Source: Cytophaga sp. FL35 (GTDB lineage Bacteria; Bacteroidota; Bacteroidia; Flavobacteriales; Flavobacteriaceae). Taken from it: DNA of 43,769 nt. Shown one piece after another: positions 20,194 to 28,627 of this stretch (the stretch's first letter is position 1; each line of letters starts with the position of its first letter). The notes under the pieces are model-generated. The model did not search any database and had not been told where the DNA came from. It saw nothing but the letters and a program-made list of their open reading frames with translations. Position numbers and translations under genes: made by a program. Location of the stretch: contig NZ_JACSOH010000033.1 of the NCBI RefSeq assembly GCF_014349235.1, forward strand, positions 1-43,769. The letters run 5' to 3'.

Positions 20194-21729
20194 ATGAATA
20201 ATTTTCTTTTTGTAGCTGCCGAGAATGATGCAATTCCTGATTGTAAAGCGGGAGGTATGGGCGATGTGGTTAGAGATGTTCCTAGGGAAATAGCTAAACG
20301 CGGAGATAAAGTACATGTGGTGGTTCCTTCTTATTCAAGGATTCATAGGAACGGCGCTTTTAGAACCAATCTTAATTTTAGGCTAAGGGGTACGGATTAT
20401 TCTGCGGAACTATACTCGGTGCCTCCTAAAAAGGATGTTGAAAACATCATTCATTACGCCATACATCACCCTGAAATTACGGAAGGTGGCATTGCCCATA
20501 TTTACCATGATGATCCAACGGAACCATTTTTTAACGATTTTATAAAGTTCATTATTTTTAACACTGCGGTGGCCGAAGCAGTAAAAATGGGTGCTTTTGG
20601 AGATTTGGATATTGTGCATATGCATGATTGGCATTCAAGTGCCATGCTTTTTTTAAAGACCTATCATCCGGAGTATCACGTGCTCAAAAAAATGAGGTAC
20701 GTATATAGTATTCATAATTTGGCTATTCAAGGCATAAGACCTTTTTATGATAATTACGCATCCGTCCATAATTGGTATCCAGAAATTGAATTGGACCATA
20801 ATGCCTTAAAAGACCCTCGCTACCAAGATTGTATCAATCTTATGGCAGTAGGTATTCGCTTGGCAGATTCGGTTCATACGGTATCTAAAGCGTACAAAGA
20901 GGATGTGTTGCTTCCAAGTGCGAGACCAGAATTCGTTGGTGGTGAAAGTCTGGAAGGAGACCTCAGGAATGCTGAAAATGAAGGTAGGCTTTACGGAATT
21001 CTTAACGCATCCAACTATTCAAACGTTAGACAAGCGGAGAAGGGGCTTCTTTATAGAAATACGGTAAAAGCCTTATTTCGCTGGCTTCAAGATGAATCCA
21101 AAAAATACAAAGCAGATTTTCTGGCCCACACAGGGGAGAAAATCATGGAGTTCGTAACAAACAGACCTAAATTTATTATGTCAAGTGTTGCGAGGTTAAC
21201 CGAGCAAAAATTCTACTTTTTGATGCGTTCCCCGGAATCTTTGGAAAGGATATTGGATAGGCTAAAGGAGGTAGATGGAATCTTTATGCTTTTAGGTACC
21301 GGTGATCCTGATTATGAACAGTTGTTTAGGGACATGAGTTATAAACACAAGAACTTCATTTTTACCAACGGTCAGTCTGAAGATTTGATTGATTCCATGT
21401 ACTTGGAGACAGATTTGTATTTTATGCCTAGCTTGTTTGAGCCATGCGGTATTAGTCAAATGTTGGCTATGCGTAACGGTAATCCCTGTTTGGTACACCA
21501 TACCGGTGGTCTAAAGGATACCGTGGAGCATATGAAAACCGGCTTTGCTTTTGATGGAAAAACATTCAATGCAAAATTGGAAGATATGGTCAATAAGTTT
21601 GATGAAGCTCTACACGTTTGGGAGCATGATAAGGACACTTGGAAAAAAATCAAGGCGAACGCCAAAAAAATGAGGTTCACTTGGGAAAAATCCTTAGATG
21701 AGTATTACAGTAAATTATATCTGTTGTAA
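20194..21729 (+). CDS. Glycogen/starch synthase family (GT5-like) glycosyltransferase
   Basis: This resembles ADP-/UDP-glucose-dependent glycogen synthase of GT5, a cytoplasmic GT-B enzyme extending alpha-1,4-glucan. It has the N-terminal sugar-nucleotide motif DCKAGGMGDVV, with Lys18. Other matches are HMHDWHSSAML, YSIHNLAIQG, the LLGTGDPDYEQLF strand, and SLFEPCGISQMLAMRNGNPCLVHHTGGLKDTV with Glu416. The 511 aa are a little longer than typical GlgA (about 480). The usual GILNGID motif has become GILNASNYSN, and VSRLTWQKG has become VARLTEQKF. It therefore belongs to a divergent subfamily, and activity as a true GlgA is likely but not certain. It is single between two terminators, with no glgB, glgC or glgP nearby. 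Confidence 0.85.
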   Translation: MNNFLFVAAENDAIPDCKAGGMGDVVRDVPREIAKRGDKVHVVVPSYSRIHRNGAFRTNLNFRLRGTDYSAELYSVPPKKDVENIIHYAIHHPEITEGGIAHIYHDDPTEPFFNDFIKFIIFNTAVAEAVKMGAFGDLDIVHMHDWHSSAMLFLKTYHPEYHVLKKMRYVYSIHNLAIQGIRPFYDNYASVHNWYPEIELDHNALKDPRYQDCINLMAVGIRLADSVHTVSKAYKEDVLLPSARPEFVGGESLEGDLRNAENEGRLYGILNASNYSNVRQAEKGLLYRNTVKALFRWLQDESKKYKADFLAHTGEKIMEFVTNRPKFIMSSVARLTEQKFYFLMRSPESLERILDRLKEVDGIFMLLGTGDPDYEQLFRDMSYKHKNFIFTNGQSEDLIDSMYLETDLYFMPSLFEPCGISQMLAMRNGNPCLVHHTGGLKDTVEHMKTGFAFDGKTFNAKLEDMVNKFDEALHVWEHDKDTWKKIKANAKKMRFTWEKSLDEYYSKLYLL

Positions 21730-21764
21730 TATCTACAAATTACATTTAAAAAGTGTTGTTAATA

Positions 21765-21808
21765 AAGGGTGAAACCCTAAGCTATTATTGTTAGGATTAC
21801 CCTTTTTT
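21765..21808 (+). terminator. Intrinsic terminator after the GT5 gene
   Basis: AAGGGT (21765-21770) pairs with ACCCTT (21799-21804). A nested stem CCTAA (21776-21780) / TTAGG (21791-21795) lies inside, and a T-run follows to 21808. Confidence 0.8.
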
Positions 21809-21848
21809 CTTAATTTTACCGTTCACTTAAAACTAGTAAATACTACAA

Positions 21849-23135
21849 ATGTCAGATAAAGCTACTTTAGAGTACAAAGGTCAGAAATATGAATTTCCGG
21901 TAATTACAGGTTCAGAGAATGAGTCTGCCATCGATATAAAAACATTACGCTCCGTTACTGGTGGTATGATAACCATTGATCCTGGTTATAAAAACACAGG
22001 TTCATGTTCTAGTGCCATTACTTTTTTGGACGGTGAAAAAGGAATCTTGAGGTACCGTGGCTACTCTATTGAGGAGCTGGCGGAAAAGGCCGATTTTCTT
22101 GAAGTAGCTTATCTTCTTATTTTTGGCGAATTGCCAAATAAAGAGCAATTAGAGAAATTTCATAAGGACATCAAGGAGGAATCCCATGTAGATGAGGAAA
22201 TGAAGAAAATTTTGGATAGTTTTCCAAAGTCTGCACACCCTATGGGTGTTCTGTCTTCTCTTACTAGTGCTCTAATTGCCTTTAACCCTTCAACGGTAGA
22301 CGTATCTTCTGAAAAGGACATGTACGAGGCCATTGTAAGAATCCTGGCCAAATTTCCAGTATTGGTAGCTTGGACCCTAAGAAAGAAAAAAGGATTGCCA
22401 CTTGATTACGGAGATGACACTCTAGGGTATGTTGAGAACATTCACAAGATGATGTTCAAAAAGCCGAACCAAGAGTATAAAAGGAATAAGATAGTAATAG
22501 ATGCGTTAGATAAATTACTTATTCTTCACGCTGATCACGAGCAGAATTGTTCAACGTCTACAGTGAGGATAGTAGGTTCTTCGCACGCTGGTTTGTTCGC
22601 ATCGCTATCTGCTGGTATTTCTGCTCTTTGGGGGCCATTACACGGTGGTGCTAACCAAGCCGTTCTTGAAATGTTGCAAGCTATTGAGGAAGATGGCGGG
22701 GATACCAAAAAATACATGGCAAAGGCTAAGGATAAGGAAGACCCTTTCCGTTTAATGGGCTTTGGACATAGAGTTTACAAAAACTTTGACCCAAGAGCCA
22801 AGATCATTAAAAAGGCGGCGGATGAAGTTTTGGCAGATTTAGGTATCGAGGATCCTATTTTGGACATAGCCAAGGGATTGGAAAAAGAGGCTTTGGAAGA
22901 CCAATATTTTGTGGATAGAAAATTATATCCTAACGTGGATTTTTACTCCGGTATAATTTATAGGGCATTGGGTATACCAACAGAAATGTTCACTGTAATG
23001 TTCGCTCTAGGTCGCTTGCCGGGTTGGATTGCTCAATGGAGGGAAATGAGACTTCGCGGCGAGCCAATAGGAAGACCAAGACAAGTATATATTGGAGAGA
23101 CGCTTCGTTCTTTTGTAGAGGTTGATAAACGATAA
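21849..23135 (+). CDS. gltA: Citrate synthase
   Basis: Citrate synthase condenses acetyl-CoA and oxaloacetate as the first step of the TCA cycle. The 428-aa protein belongs to the long hexameric type with an N-terminal beta domain (SDKATLEYKGQKYEFPVI). Catalytic regions are visible. They are LHADHEQNCSTSTVR, GPLHGGANQAVLEML (active His), MGFGHRVYKNFDPRA (second His) and NVDFYSGIIY (catalytic Asp). It is isolated between two terminators. Confidence 0.97.
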   Translation: MSDKATLEYKGQKYEFPVITGSENESAIDIKTLRSVTGGMITIDPGYKNTGSCSSAITFLDGEKGILRYRGYSIEELAEKADFLEVAYLLIFGELPNKEQLEKFHKDIKEESHVDEEMKKILDSFPKSAHPMGVLSSLTSALIAFNPSTVDVSSEKDMYEAIVRILAKFPVLVAWTLRKKKGLPLDYGDDTLGYVENIHKMMFKKPNQEYKRNKIVIDALDKLLILHADHEQNCSTSTVRIVGSSHAGLFASLSAGISALWGPLHGGANQAVLEMLQAIEEDGGDTKKYMAKAKDKEDPFRLMGFGHRVYKNFDPRAKIIKKAADEVLADLGIEDPILDIAKGLEKEALEDQYFVDRKLYPNVDFYSGIIYRALGIPTEMFTVMFALGRLPGWIAQWREMRLRGEPIGRPRQVYIGETLRSFVEVDKR

Positions 23136-23156
23136 GCATTTCCTTTAAAAATAGTA

Positions 23157-23191
23157 ATGCTCTTTCACCTTAGTGAAAGAGCATTTTTTTT
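23157..23191 (+). terminator. Intrinsic terminator of gltA
   Basis: ATGCTCTTTCAC (23157-23168) pairs perfectly with GTGAAAGAGCAT (23173-23184) around a CTTA loop. T residues run to 23191. It is the strongest terminator in the window. Confidence 0.92.
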
Positions 23192-23202
23192 GCGCCAAAT
23201 GC

Positions 23203-23210
23203 TACCTTTG
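23203..23210 (+). promoter_or_regulatory. Putative -7 box of the amidinotransferase gene
   Basis: TACCTTTG matches TAnnTTTG, 17 nt before the start codon at 23228 and just after the gltA terminator. No -33 box is recognisable because the upstream DNA is the terminator stem. Confidence 0.45.
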
Positions 23211-23227
23211 CGGTACTAAATGTTTCA

Positions 23228-24142
23228 ATGATGCTAAAGCTTAATGTAAAGGATGAGATTTCACGATTAAGGTCCGTGGTATTGGGAACGGCCCATAGTT
23301 GCGGACCAGTGCCCAGTCCGGAGGAGGCTTATGACCCTAAATCCCTGGAGCATATTTTGGCAGGTACCTATCCGGAAGAAAGTGATATGGTAGCAGAGAT
23401 GGAAGCATTTGCCAAGGTTTTTCATAAGTATGGTGTTAAAGTTTACAGGCCGGAGGTCATAGAAAACTGTAATCAAATTTTTTCTAGGGACATTGCTTTT
23501 GTAATAGAAGATAAGCTTATCATAGCAAATATCCTCCCTGATAGGGAGCAAGAGGTAGACGCTATATTGCATGTACTGGAAGAGGTGGACAAAAAAAATA
23601 TTATAAGGCCTCCTGAGGAAGTACACGTAGAAGGCGGTGATGTAATGCCTTGGAACGACTATATATTCATTGGTACCTATACGGCGCCCGATTATCCATC
23701 TCATATTACGGCTAGGACAAATAAAGAGGCCGTTGAGTTTATATCCGGGCTTTTTCCAAATAAAACGGTTAAATCTTTTGAATTACGAAAGTCTAAAAAT
23801 GCCAAGGAGAATGCCTTGCATCTTGATTGTTGTTTCCAGCCCTTGGGCAAGGGAAAGGCAATCTTGCATAAAAATGGATTTTTGGTTGAAGAAGAATATG
23901 AATGGCTGGTAGATTTTTTTGGGAAGGAGCATATTTTTGAAATCACCGCGGAGGAGATGTACCATATGTTCAGTAATGTTTTTTCTATTTCGCCGGAAGT
24001 AGTGGTGTCCGAGAAGAATTTTACGAGACTCAATAATTGGCTGAGGGAACAAGGGTTTACCGTGGAGGAAATTCCCTATGCTGAAATAGCCAAGCAAGAA
24101 GGCTTGCTAAGATGTAGTACGCTGCCCTTGGTTCGGGACTAA
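23228..24142 (+). CDS. Arginine deiminase / amidinotransferase superfamily protein
   Basis: This belongs to the guanidine-modifying enzyme superfamily, which acts on arginine-like substrates through a cysteine thiolate. In the 304 aa the expected pieces are in order. There is an Asp/Arg region (NQIFSRDIAFVIED), EVHVEGGDVMPWND with the Glu-Gly-Gly-Asp motif, the histidine of LHLDCCFQPLG, and a C-terminal cysteine in LLRCSTLPLVRD six to seven residues before the end. The substrate cannot be read from sequence; arginine, methylarginine or another amidino compound are all possible. ATG codons at 23228 and 23231 are both possible starts. It converges on the ACT-domain gene, and the two stop codons overlap (TAA at 24140-24142, TAG on the other strand at 24141-24139). 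Confidence 0.85.
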   Translation: MMLKLNVKDEISRLRSVVLGTAHSCGPVPSPEEAYDPKSLEHILAGTYPEESDMVAEMEAFAKVFHKYGVKVYRPEVIENCNQIFSRDIAFVIEDKLIIANILPDREQEVDAILHVLEEVDKKNIIRPPEEVHVEGGDVMPWNDYIFIGTYTAPDYPSHITARTNKEAVEFISGLFPNKTVKSFELRKSKNAKENALHLDCCFQPLGKGKAILHKNGFLVEEEYEWLVDFFGKEHIFEITAEEMYHMFSNVFSISPEVVVSEKNFTRLNNWLREQGFTVEEIPYAEIAKQEGLLRCSTLPLVRD

Positions 24143-24543
24143 ATATTGCAGTTTTTGGAGATTTTTGAAAGTACGTCAATTGCTTTTCTGCCATCTTCAA
24201 CAGCTACAAAAATATGGTCATGATGGTAACCGGCTACCACATTGCAGCCAATATGGTTCTTGGCTAGTTCTGATGAGAAAACTGCAGTTAAACCTACGGC
24301 TTCCAGAGAAGAGTGTACTTTGAGGGTAATCCAGGAAGCTACAAAATCATAAGAAAATTCAAATTCATTTGCCTTGCTTTGAGATAAGATATAGGTATTT
24401 CCTTCAGCTTCTTTGAAAAAACAGATGCAATGGTCTAAGGCCATAGCGTTCGGTTCTTGGAGGTTGATGAATACATATTCACCCTCGTTTAGTATGGGAT
24501 CTAACGAAGAAAGTAATATGTTCAAATTGGTTTCTCCTGACAT
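24139..24543 (-). CDS. ACT-domain protein (DUF2241/ACT_3 type)
   Basis: The 134-aa protein begins MSGETNLNILLSSLDPILNEGEYVFI, typical of small two-ACT proteins (ACT_3 plus ACT_7) that resemble the regulatory part of aspartate kinase. The second half, SSLEAVGLTAVFSSELAKNHIGCNVVAGYHHDHIFV, is the second ACT fold. Such proteins probably sense an amino acid, but the ligand is unknown. It sits alone on the minus strand between two enzymes of the guanidine/citrulline superfamily, suggesting an arginine-related signal; that is inference only. Confidence 0.8.
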   Translation of the reverse strand: MSGETNLNILLSSLDPILNEGEYVFINLQEPNAMALDHCICFFKEAEGNTYILSQSKANEFEFSYDFVASWITLKVHSSLEAVGLTAVFSSELAKNHIGCNVVAGYHHDHIFVAVEDGRKAIDVLSKISKNCNI

Positions 24544-24622
24544 ATAAATAGATGATGGAAAGTTCAGATGAAACTACAAATAAGTTTTGTTTTTTAAAGT
24601 CAATTCTGCAGCTTAAAAAAAT

Positions 24623-24630
24623 TACATTTG
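24623..24630 (+). promoter_or_regulatory. Putative -7 box of the CtlX-like gene
   Basis: TACATTTG, the same octamer as at the rpsL promoter, lies 21 nt before the start codon at 24652. A TTTG at 24586-24589 is too far upstream (33 nt) to be a normal -33 box. Confidence 0.5.
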
Positions 24631-24651
24631 CACCCTAATAAGTAAGATTTT

Positions 24652-25578
24652 ATGCAAATTACCAATTCTATTTTAATGGTGCGTCCCGTTGATTTTCGTA
24701 TGAACGAACAAACTGCGGTCAACAACTATTTTCAAGAAGGATTAGATTTAGAGAATGCAAAAATCAATAAAAAGGCGCAAAAGGAATTTGATGCCTTTGT
24801 ATCTGTGTTACGCGAAAAGGGTGTGAACGTCATTGTTGTACATGATACGTTGGAACCTAGCACGCCCGACTCTATTTTTCCGAATAATTGGATTTCCTTT
24901 CATTCCAATGGTACTGTTGCCCTGTATCCTATGTTTGCTGAAAATAGGAGAAGTGAAAGAAGGGAGGATATTCTTGATTTACTGGAAGAGCAAGGTTTTC
25001 GCATAGATAATATTATAGATTATACTTCTGCAGAAGACGACGGTGTTTTTCTCGAGTCTACCGGTAGCATGATTCTCGACCGCGTGAACAAAAAAGCCTA
25101 TTGCGCCTTGTCTGAAAGGGCAGATGAAGAACTTTTTATTGAATTTTGTGAGGATTTCGAGTTTACGCCCGTAGTTTTTCAAGCTAATCAGGCAGTAGAT
25201 GGTAAACGGATGCCTATTTATCATACCAATGTAATGATGTGTTTGGCAGACGATTTTTCTGTTATTTGTTTGGATGCCATCGATGATAAAAAGGAAAAGA
25301 ATAACGTGGTTCAGCATTTAAAGGGTGATTGTAAAGAGGTCATTACCATTACCGAGGCACAAATGCATCAATTCGCAGGTAATATGCTTCAAGTTCAAGG
25401 AAGCAATATGGAACGTTTTCTGGTGATGAGTTCGGCGGCCTACCATAGTCTCGCCAAAGATCAGATTGCCAAAATAGAAAAATACTGTCAAATTATTCAC
25501 AGTTCTCTAGAAACGATTGAAACGTGTGGCGGCGGAAGTGCCCGCTGTATGATGGCCGAGATTTTCTTGCCTAAGTAA
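24652..25578 (+). CDS. ctlX: CtlX-like citrulline utilization hydrolase
   Basis: The 308-aa protein matches the CtlX branch of the amidinotransferase fold, thought to hydrolyse citrulline to ornithine, CO2 and ammonia. Visible family blocks are ILMVRPVDFRMNEQTAVNNYFQ, PDSIFPNNWISFHSNGTVALYPMFAENRR and the acidic DDGVFLESTGSMILDR. The histidine of PIYHTNVMMCL and the catalytic cysteine of TCGGGSARCMMAEIFLPK near the C-terminus are present. The second superfamily member lies 500 bp upstream across the ACT gene. A convergent Lrp-type regulator follows 3 nt downstream. Confidence 0.82.
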   Translation: MQITNSILMVRPVDFRMNEQTAVNNYFQEGLDLENAKINKKAQKEFDAFVSVLREKGVNVIVVHDTLEPSTPDSIFPNNWISFHSNGTVALYPMFAENRRSERREDILDLLEEQGFRIDNIIDYTSAEDDGVFLESTGSMILDRVNKKAYCALSERADEELFIEFCEDFEFTPVVFQANQAVDGKRMPIYHTNVMMCLADDFSVICLDAIDDKKEKNNVVQHLKGDCKEVITITEAQMHQFAGNMLQVQGSNMERFLVMSSAAYHSLAKDQIAKIEKYCQIIHSSLETIETCGGGSARCMMAEIFLPK

Positions 25579-25581
25579 TAA

Positions 25582-26043
25582 CTATAAAGGAATTGCGTAC
25601 GTGTGCTTGATAACCCCCATGACAAAAGTGCTATGTACGCTCCCAATATTCTTAATAGACCCTAAATCATTGATTACAAAAGATTGATAGTGTTTCATAT
25701 CACGCACGAAAATTTTTAGTAAAAAATCATAATCCCCAGAAACGTTATAGCACTCCGTTACCTCTTTTAACGATGTGATATCCTCTACAAATTGATTCCC
25801 TATTTTTTTGGTATGTTGTTTTAAGGTTACATGGCAAAATACGATGAACGACTTGCCTACTTTCTCTGCGTTTACTAGGGCTACATACTTTTCAATAACA
25901 CCTTCCCTTTCCAATCTTTTTATCCGTTCATAGACCGGTGTTGTCGATAGATTTACCTGCTGAGCAATTTCTTTGGTGGTCAATTTACCATCGGTTTGTA
26001 GCAAATTCAATAGCTGTAAGTCTGTTTCATCTAAGGTAAGCAT
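25582..26043 (-). CDS. Lrp/AsnC family transcriptional regulator
   Basis: The 153-aa protein has an N-terminal winged helix-turn-helix (LDETDLQLLNLLQTDGKLTTKEIAQQVNLSTTPVYERIKRLEREGVIEKY) and a C-terminal RAM ligand domain (CYNVSGDYDFLLKIFVRDMKHYQSFV). Members bind amino acids and control amino-acid genes, often including their neighbours. It is convergent with ctlX and divergent from metE, with 158 bp between its start and the metE start. Control of either is plausible. I saw no clear palindromic operator in the metE gap. Confidence 0.93.
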   Translation of the reverse strand: MLTLDETDLQLLNLLQTDGKLTTKEIAQQVNLSTTPVYERIKRLEREGVIEKYVALVNAEKVGKSFIVFCHVTLKQHTKKIGNQFVEDITSLKEVTECYNVSGDYDFLLKIFVRDMKHYQSFVINDLGSIKNIGSVHSTFVMGVIKHTYAIPL

Positions 26044-26167
26044 AGAAAATTTATCTTTTTATGAAGCTTTGGGTCTAGTGTTTTAGGTAAAATGTCCTGT
26101 AAAATTATTAATAATAGTTTTATATTCTAAGTTTATTTATAATTAAAGTTTAAAAATCTTCAATATG

Positions 26168-26175
26168 TAATTTTG
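26168..26175 (+). promoter_or_regulatory. Putative -7 box of metE
   Basis: TAATTTTG matches TAnnTTTG, 26 nt before the metE start. The leader would be short, and I see no SAM or cobalamin riboswitch in the 158-bp gap to the divergent Lrp gene. Only TTTA at 26149-26152 could serve as a poor -33 box. Confidence 0.45.
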
Positions 26176-26201
26176 GCGGAGACTTTAAAAATCGTCAACT
26201 T

Positions 26202-28505
26202 ATGAAATCTATAGTATTGGGCTACCCTAGAATTGGGAAAAAAAGAGAATTGAAAAAAGCTACTGAAGCATATTGGAAAAAGTACATCTCTGAAAATCAG
26301 CTACAGGAAACGGCTAAAGAAATCAAGAAAGCAAATTGGCTTGAACAGCAGCATGCTGGTGTCGATTTGATTTCTTCCAATGATTTTTCCCTTTATGACC
26401 AAATGCTTGATATGTGTATCACATTGGGAAGCATCCCCAAAAGATTTCAAGATTTAGTAGGGCTCAAACAATATTTCGCCATGGCCAGGGGCTTGCAAAC
26501 GGATAAAGTGGATGTCACGGCCATGGAAATGACCAAATGGTTTGATACCAATTATCACTATATCGTGCCTGAGTTTACCACAGGTCAAGCTTTTTCACTG
26601 AATCCTGAAAAAATAATCAAAGAAATTCGAGAGGCAAAATCCTTGGGTATAGAAACCAAACCGGTAATTATAGGACCTATTACCTTCTTACTGTTAGGTA
26701 AAGAGAAAGTGGAAGGTTTTCATCGGCTTGATTTGCTCTCTTCTTTGCTTCCCATTTACCAGAAGCTATTCAATCTAATTGCCGCGGAGGGAGTTGAATA
26801 TGTACAAGTTGATGAACCTGTCTTGGCCCAAGATTTAGAAATTAAGGAGCAGTTAGCATTTAAAAAAGCTTATTCCTACTTCGCTAATAATAGAAATGGA
26901 ATTAAACTTATTTTAGCAAATTATTTTGACTGTTGTGGCGATAACTTGAATCTTGCCCTAGACTTACCGGTAGAGGTGCTGCATTTAGATTTGGTTCGCT
27001 GTCATTTGCAATTAGATGATATTTTGGCACATCCGCTCCTAGATGGTCAAAAAGTACTATCGCTGGGGGTGGTTGATGGCAGAAATATCTGGAAGAACGA
27101 CTACGAAAAATCGCTTCGATTGATTGAAAAGGCAAAAAGAAAGGTGGGTAGGGCTAATCTATGGGTGGGTACCTCTTGCTCTCTCTTGCATAGTCCGGTC
27201 GCGCTTTCTTTGGAAAAAGATAATGAGCAATTAGATGAGGTAAAAAAATGGTTGGCTTTCGCCGAAGAAAAATTGAGTGAAGTGGTCACTCTTCAGAAAC
27301 TGGCCAATGAGGATACTGATGAAAGCCTCTTAGAGGAGTTAAAAGAAAACCAACGAATTCAAAAATTAAGGCGTAGTTCCAAAGTGATACACAATGCATT
27401 GGTAAAAGAACGCGTAGAAAATCTAACGGAACAGGACGCCCAACGATTATCTACCTTTCAAGAACGGCAGATAATTCAGCGAAGGGAATTGAACCTGCCT
27501 TTGTTTCCGACCACTACCATTGGTTCTTTTCCTCAGACCCAAGAGGTTCGGGTGCAACGAAGAAAGTTTAAAAAGAATGAAATCTCGTCTCAGGCATATG
27601 ATGCATTTTTGATGAAGGAGACCGAAAAGGCAATTAATTTTCAAGAGGAAATAGGATTGGATGTACTGGTACATGGCGAATTTGAACGAAATGACATGGT
27701 TGAGTATTTCGGAGAAAGTTTAGAAGGTTTTGCCTTTACCCAGTTCGGTTGGGTACAGAGTTACGGTACCCGTTGTGTAAAACCTCCTATAATTTTTGGG
27801 GATGTGTCCAGGCCGGAGCCAATGACGGTCAAATGGTCTTCCATTGCCCAAAGTTTGAGTAAAAAAAATGTAAAAGGAATGTTGACCGGTCCCGTTACCA
27901 TTTTACAATGGTCGTTTGTGAGAAATGACCAACCTAGGGCGGTGACCTGTAATCAGATTGCTTTGGCTATAAGGGATGAAGTATGCGATTTGGAAAAAGC
28001 GGGCATTAAAATCATCCAAATAGATGAGCCCGCTATTCGTGAAGGTTTACCTTTGAGAAAAGATGACTGGGCCAACTACCTTCAGTGGGCAATAAAGGCG
28101 TTCCGTATTTCGGCAAGTGGGGTTGCAGACGCAACTCAAATTCATACGCATATGTGTTATTCGGAGTTTAATGATATCATTGATGACATTGCCGGTATGG
28201 ATGCCGATGTGATTACCATTGAAACATCGCGTTCTAAAATGGAATTATTACAAGCTTTTGTGGATTTTAAATATCCCAATGAAATTGGGCCTGGGGTGTA
28301 TGATATTCACTCTCCAAGAGTGCCCACTGTACAAGAAATGGAACATTTACTTTTAAAGGCCTCGGAGCTCTTACCAATAGAAAACCTTTGGGTAAATCCC
28401 GATTGCGGACTTAAAACACGTGATTGGCCAGAAACCAAGGCGGCTCTTGAGAACATGGTGGGCGCAGCTAAAGGCCTTCGTAAGAAACTATTGCAAGAAG
28501 TATAA
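26202..28505 (+). CDS. metE: Cobalamin-independent methionine synthase
   Basis: MetE transfers the methyl group of 5-methyltetrahydropteroyltri-glutamate to homocysteine in the last step of methionine synthesis. The 767-aa protein has the usual two barrel halves. The N-terminal half begins VLGYPRIGKKRELKKATEAYW, and the C-terminal half starts near LFPTTTIGSFPQT. Zinc ligands are His650 and Cys652 in IHTHMCYSEF, the Glu in VITIETSRSKMELL, and Cys735 in NPDCGLKTR. The domain is complete and of normal length. It is followed by a hairpin and a terminator. Confidence 0.98.
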   Translation: MKSIVLGYPRIGKKRELKKATEAYWKKYISENQLQETAKEIKKANWLEQQHAGVDLISSNDFSLYDQMLDMCITLGSIPKRFQDLVGLKQYFAMARGLQTDKVDVTAMEMTKWFDTNYHYIVPEFTTGQAFSLNPEKIIKEIREAKSLGIETKPVIIGPITFLLLGKEKVEGFHRLDLLSSLLPIYQKLFNLIAAEGVEYVQVDEPVLAQDLEIKEQLAFKKAYSYFANNRNGIKLILANYFDCCGDNLNLALDLPVEVLHLDLVRCHLQLDDILAHPLLDGQKVLSLGVVDGRNIWKNDYEKSLRLIEKAKRKVGRANLWVGTSCSLLHSPVALSLEKDNEQLDEVKKWLAFAEEKLSEVVTLQKLANEDTDESLLEELKENQRIQKLRRSSKVIHNALVKERVENLTEQDAQRLSTFQERQIIQRRELNLPLFPTTTIGSFPQTQEVRVQRRKFKKNEISSQAYDAFLMKETEKAINFQEEIGLDVLVHGEFERNDMVEYFGESLEGFAFTQFGWVQSYGTRCVKPPIIFGDVSRPEPMTVKWSSIAQSLSKKNVKGMLTGPVTILQWSFVRNDQPRAVTCNQIALAIRDEVCDLEKAGIKIIQIDEPAIREGLPLRKDDWANYLQWAIKAFRISASGVADATQIHTHMCYSEFNDIIDDIAGMDADVITIETSRSKMELLQAFVDFKYPNEIGPGVYDIHSPRVPTVQEMEHLLLKASELLPIENLWVNPDCGLKTRDWPETKAALENMVGAAKGLRKKLLQEV

Positions 28506-28520
28506 AAGGCTAGTTTTACT

Positions 28521-28547
28521 GAACCAAAACCAAATAATTGTTGGTTC
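28521..28547. repeat. Inverted repeat after metE
   Basis: GAACCAA (28521-28527) pairs with TTGGTTC (28541-28547). There is no T-tract behind it; the likely terminator is the next hairpin. It may protect the metE mRNA 3' end. Confidence 0.5.
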
Positions 28548-28562
28548 ATTCAATTATTAATT

Positions 28563-28611
28563 AGGTGGATACTCCATAAAGATTTATCTTGAGGGTTGTC
28601 CGCCTTTTTTT
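28563..28611 (+). terminator. Intrinsic terminator of metE
   Basis: AGGTGGA (28563-28569) pairs with TCCGCCT (28599-28605), with one G-T pair, and seven T residues end at 28611. It lies 16 nt before the next gene. Confidence 0.75.
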
Positions 28612-28627
28612 GGTTTAAGATTTTTAA

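Noticed and set aside
26044-26201. SAM or cobalamin riboswitch before metE
   Set aside because: The gap is short, the -7 box lies only 26 nt before the ATG, and I saw no conserved riboswitch core. Control by a protein is more likely.
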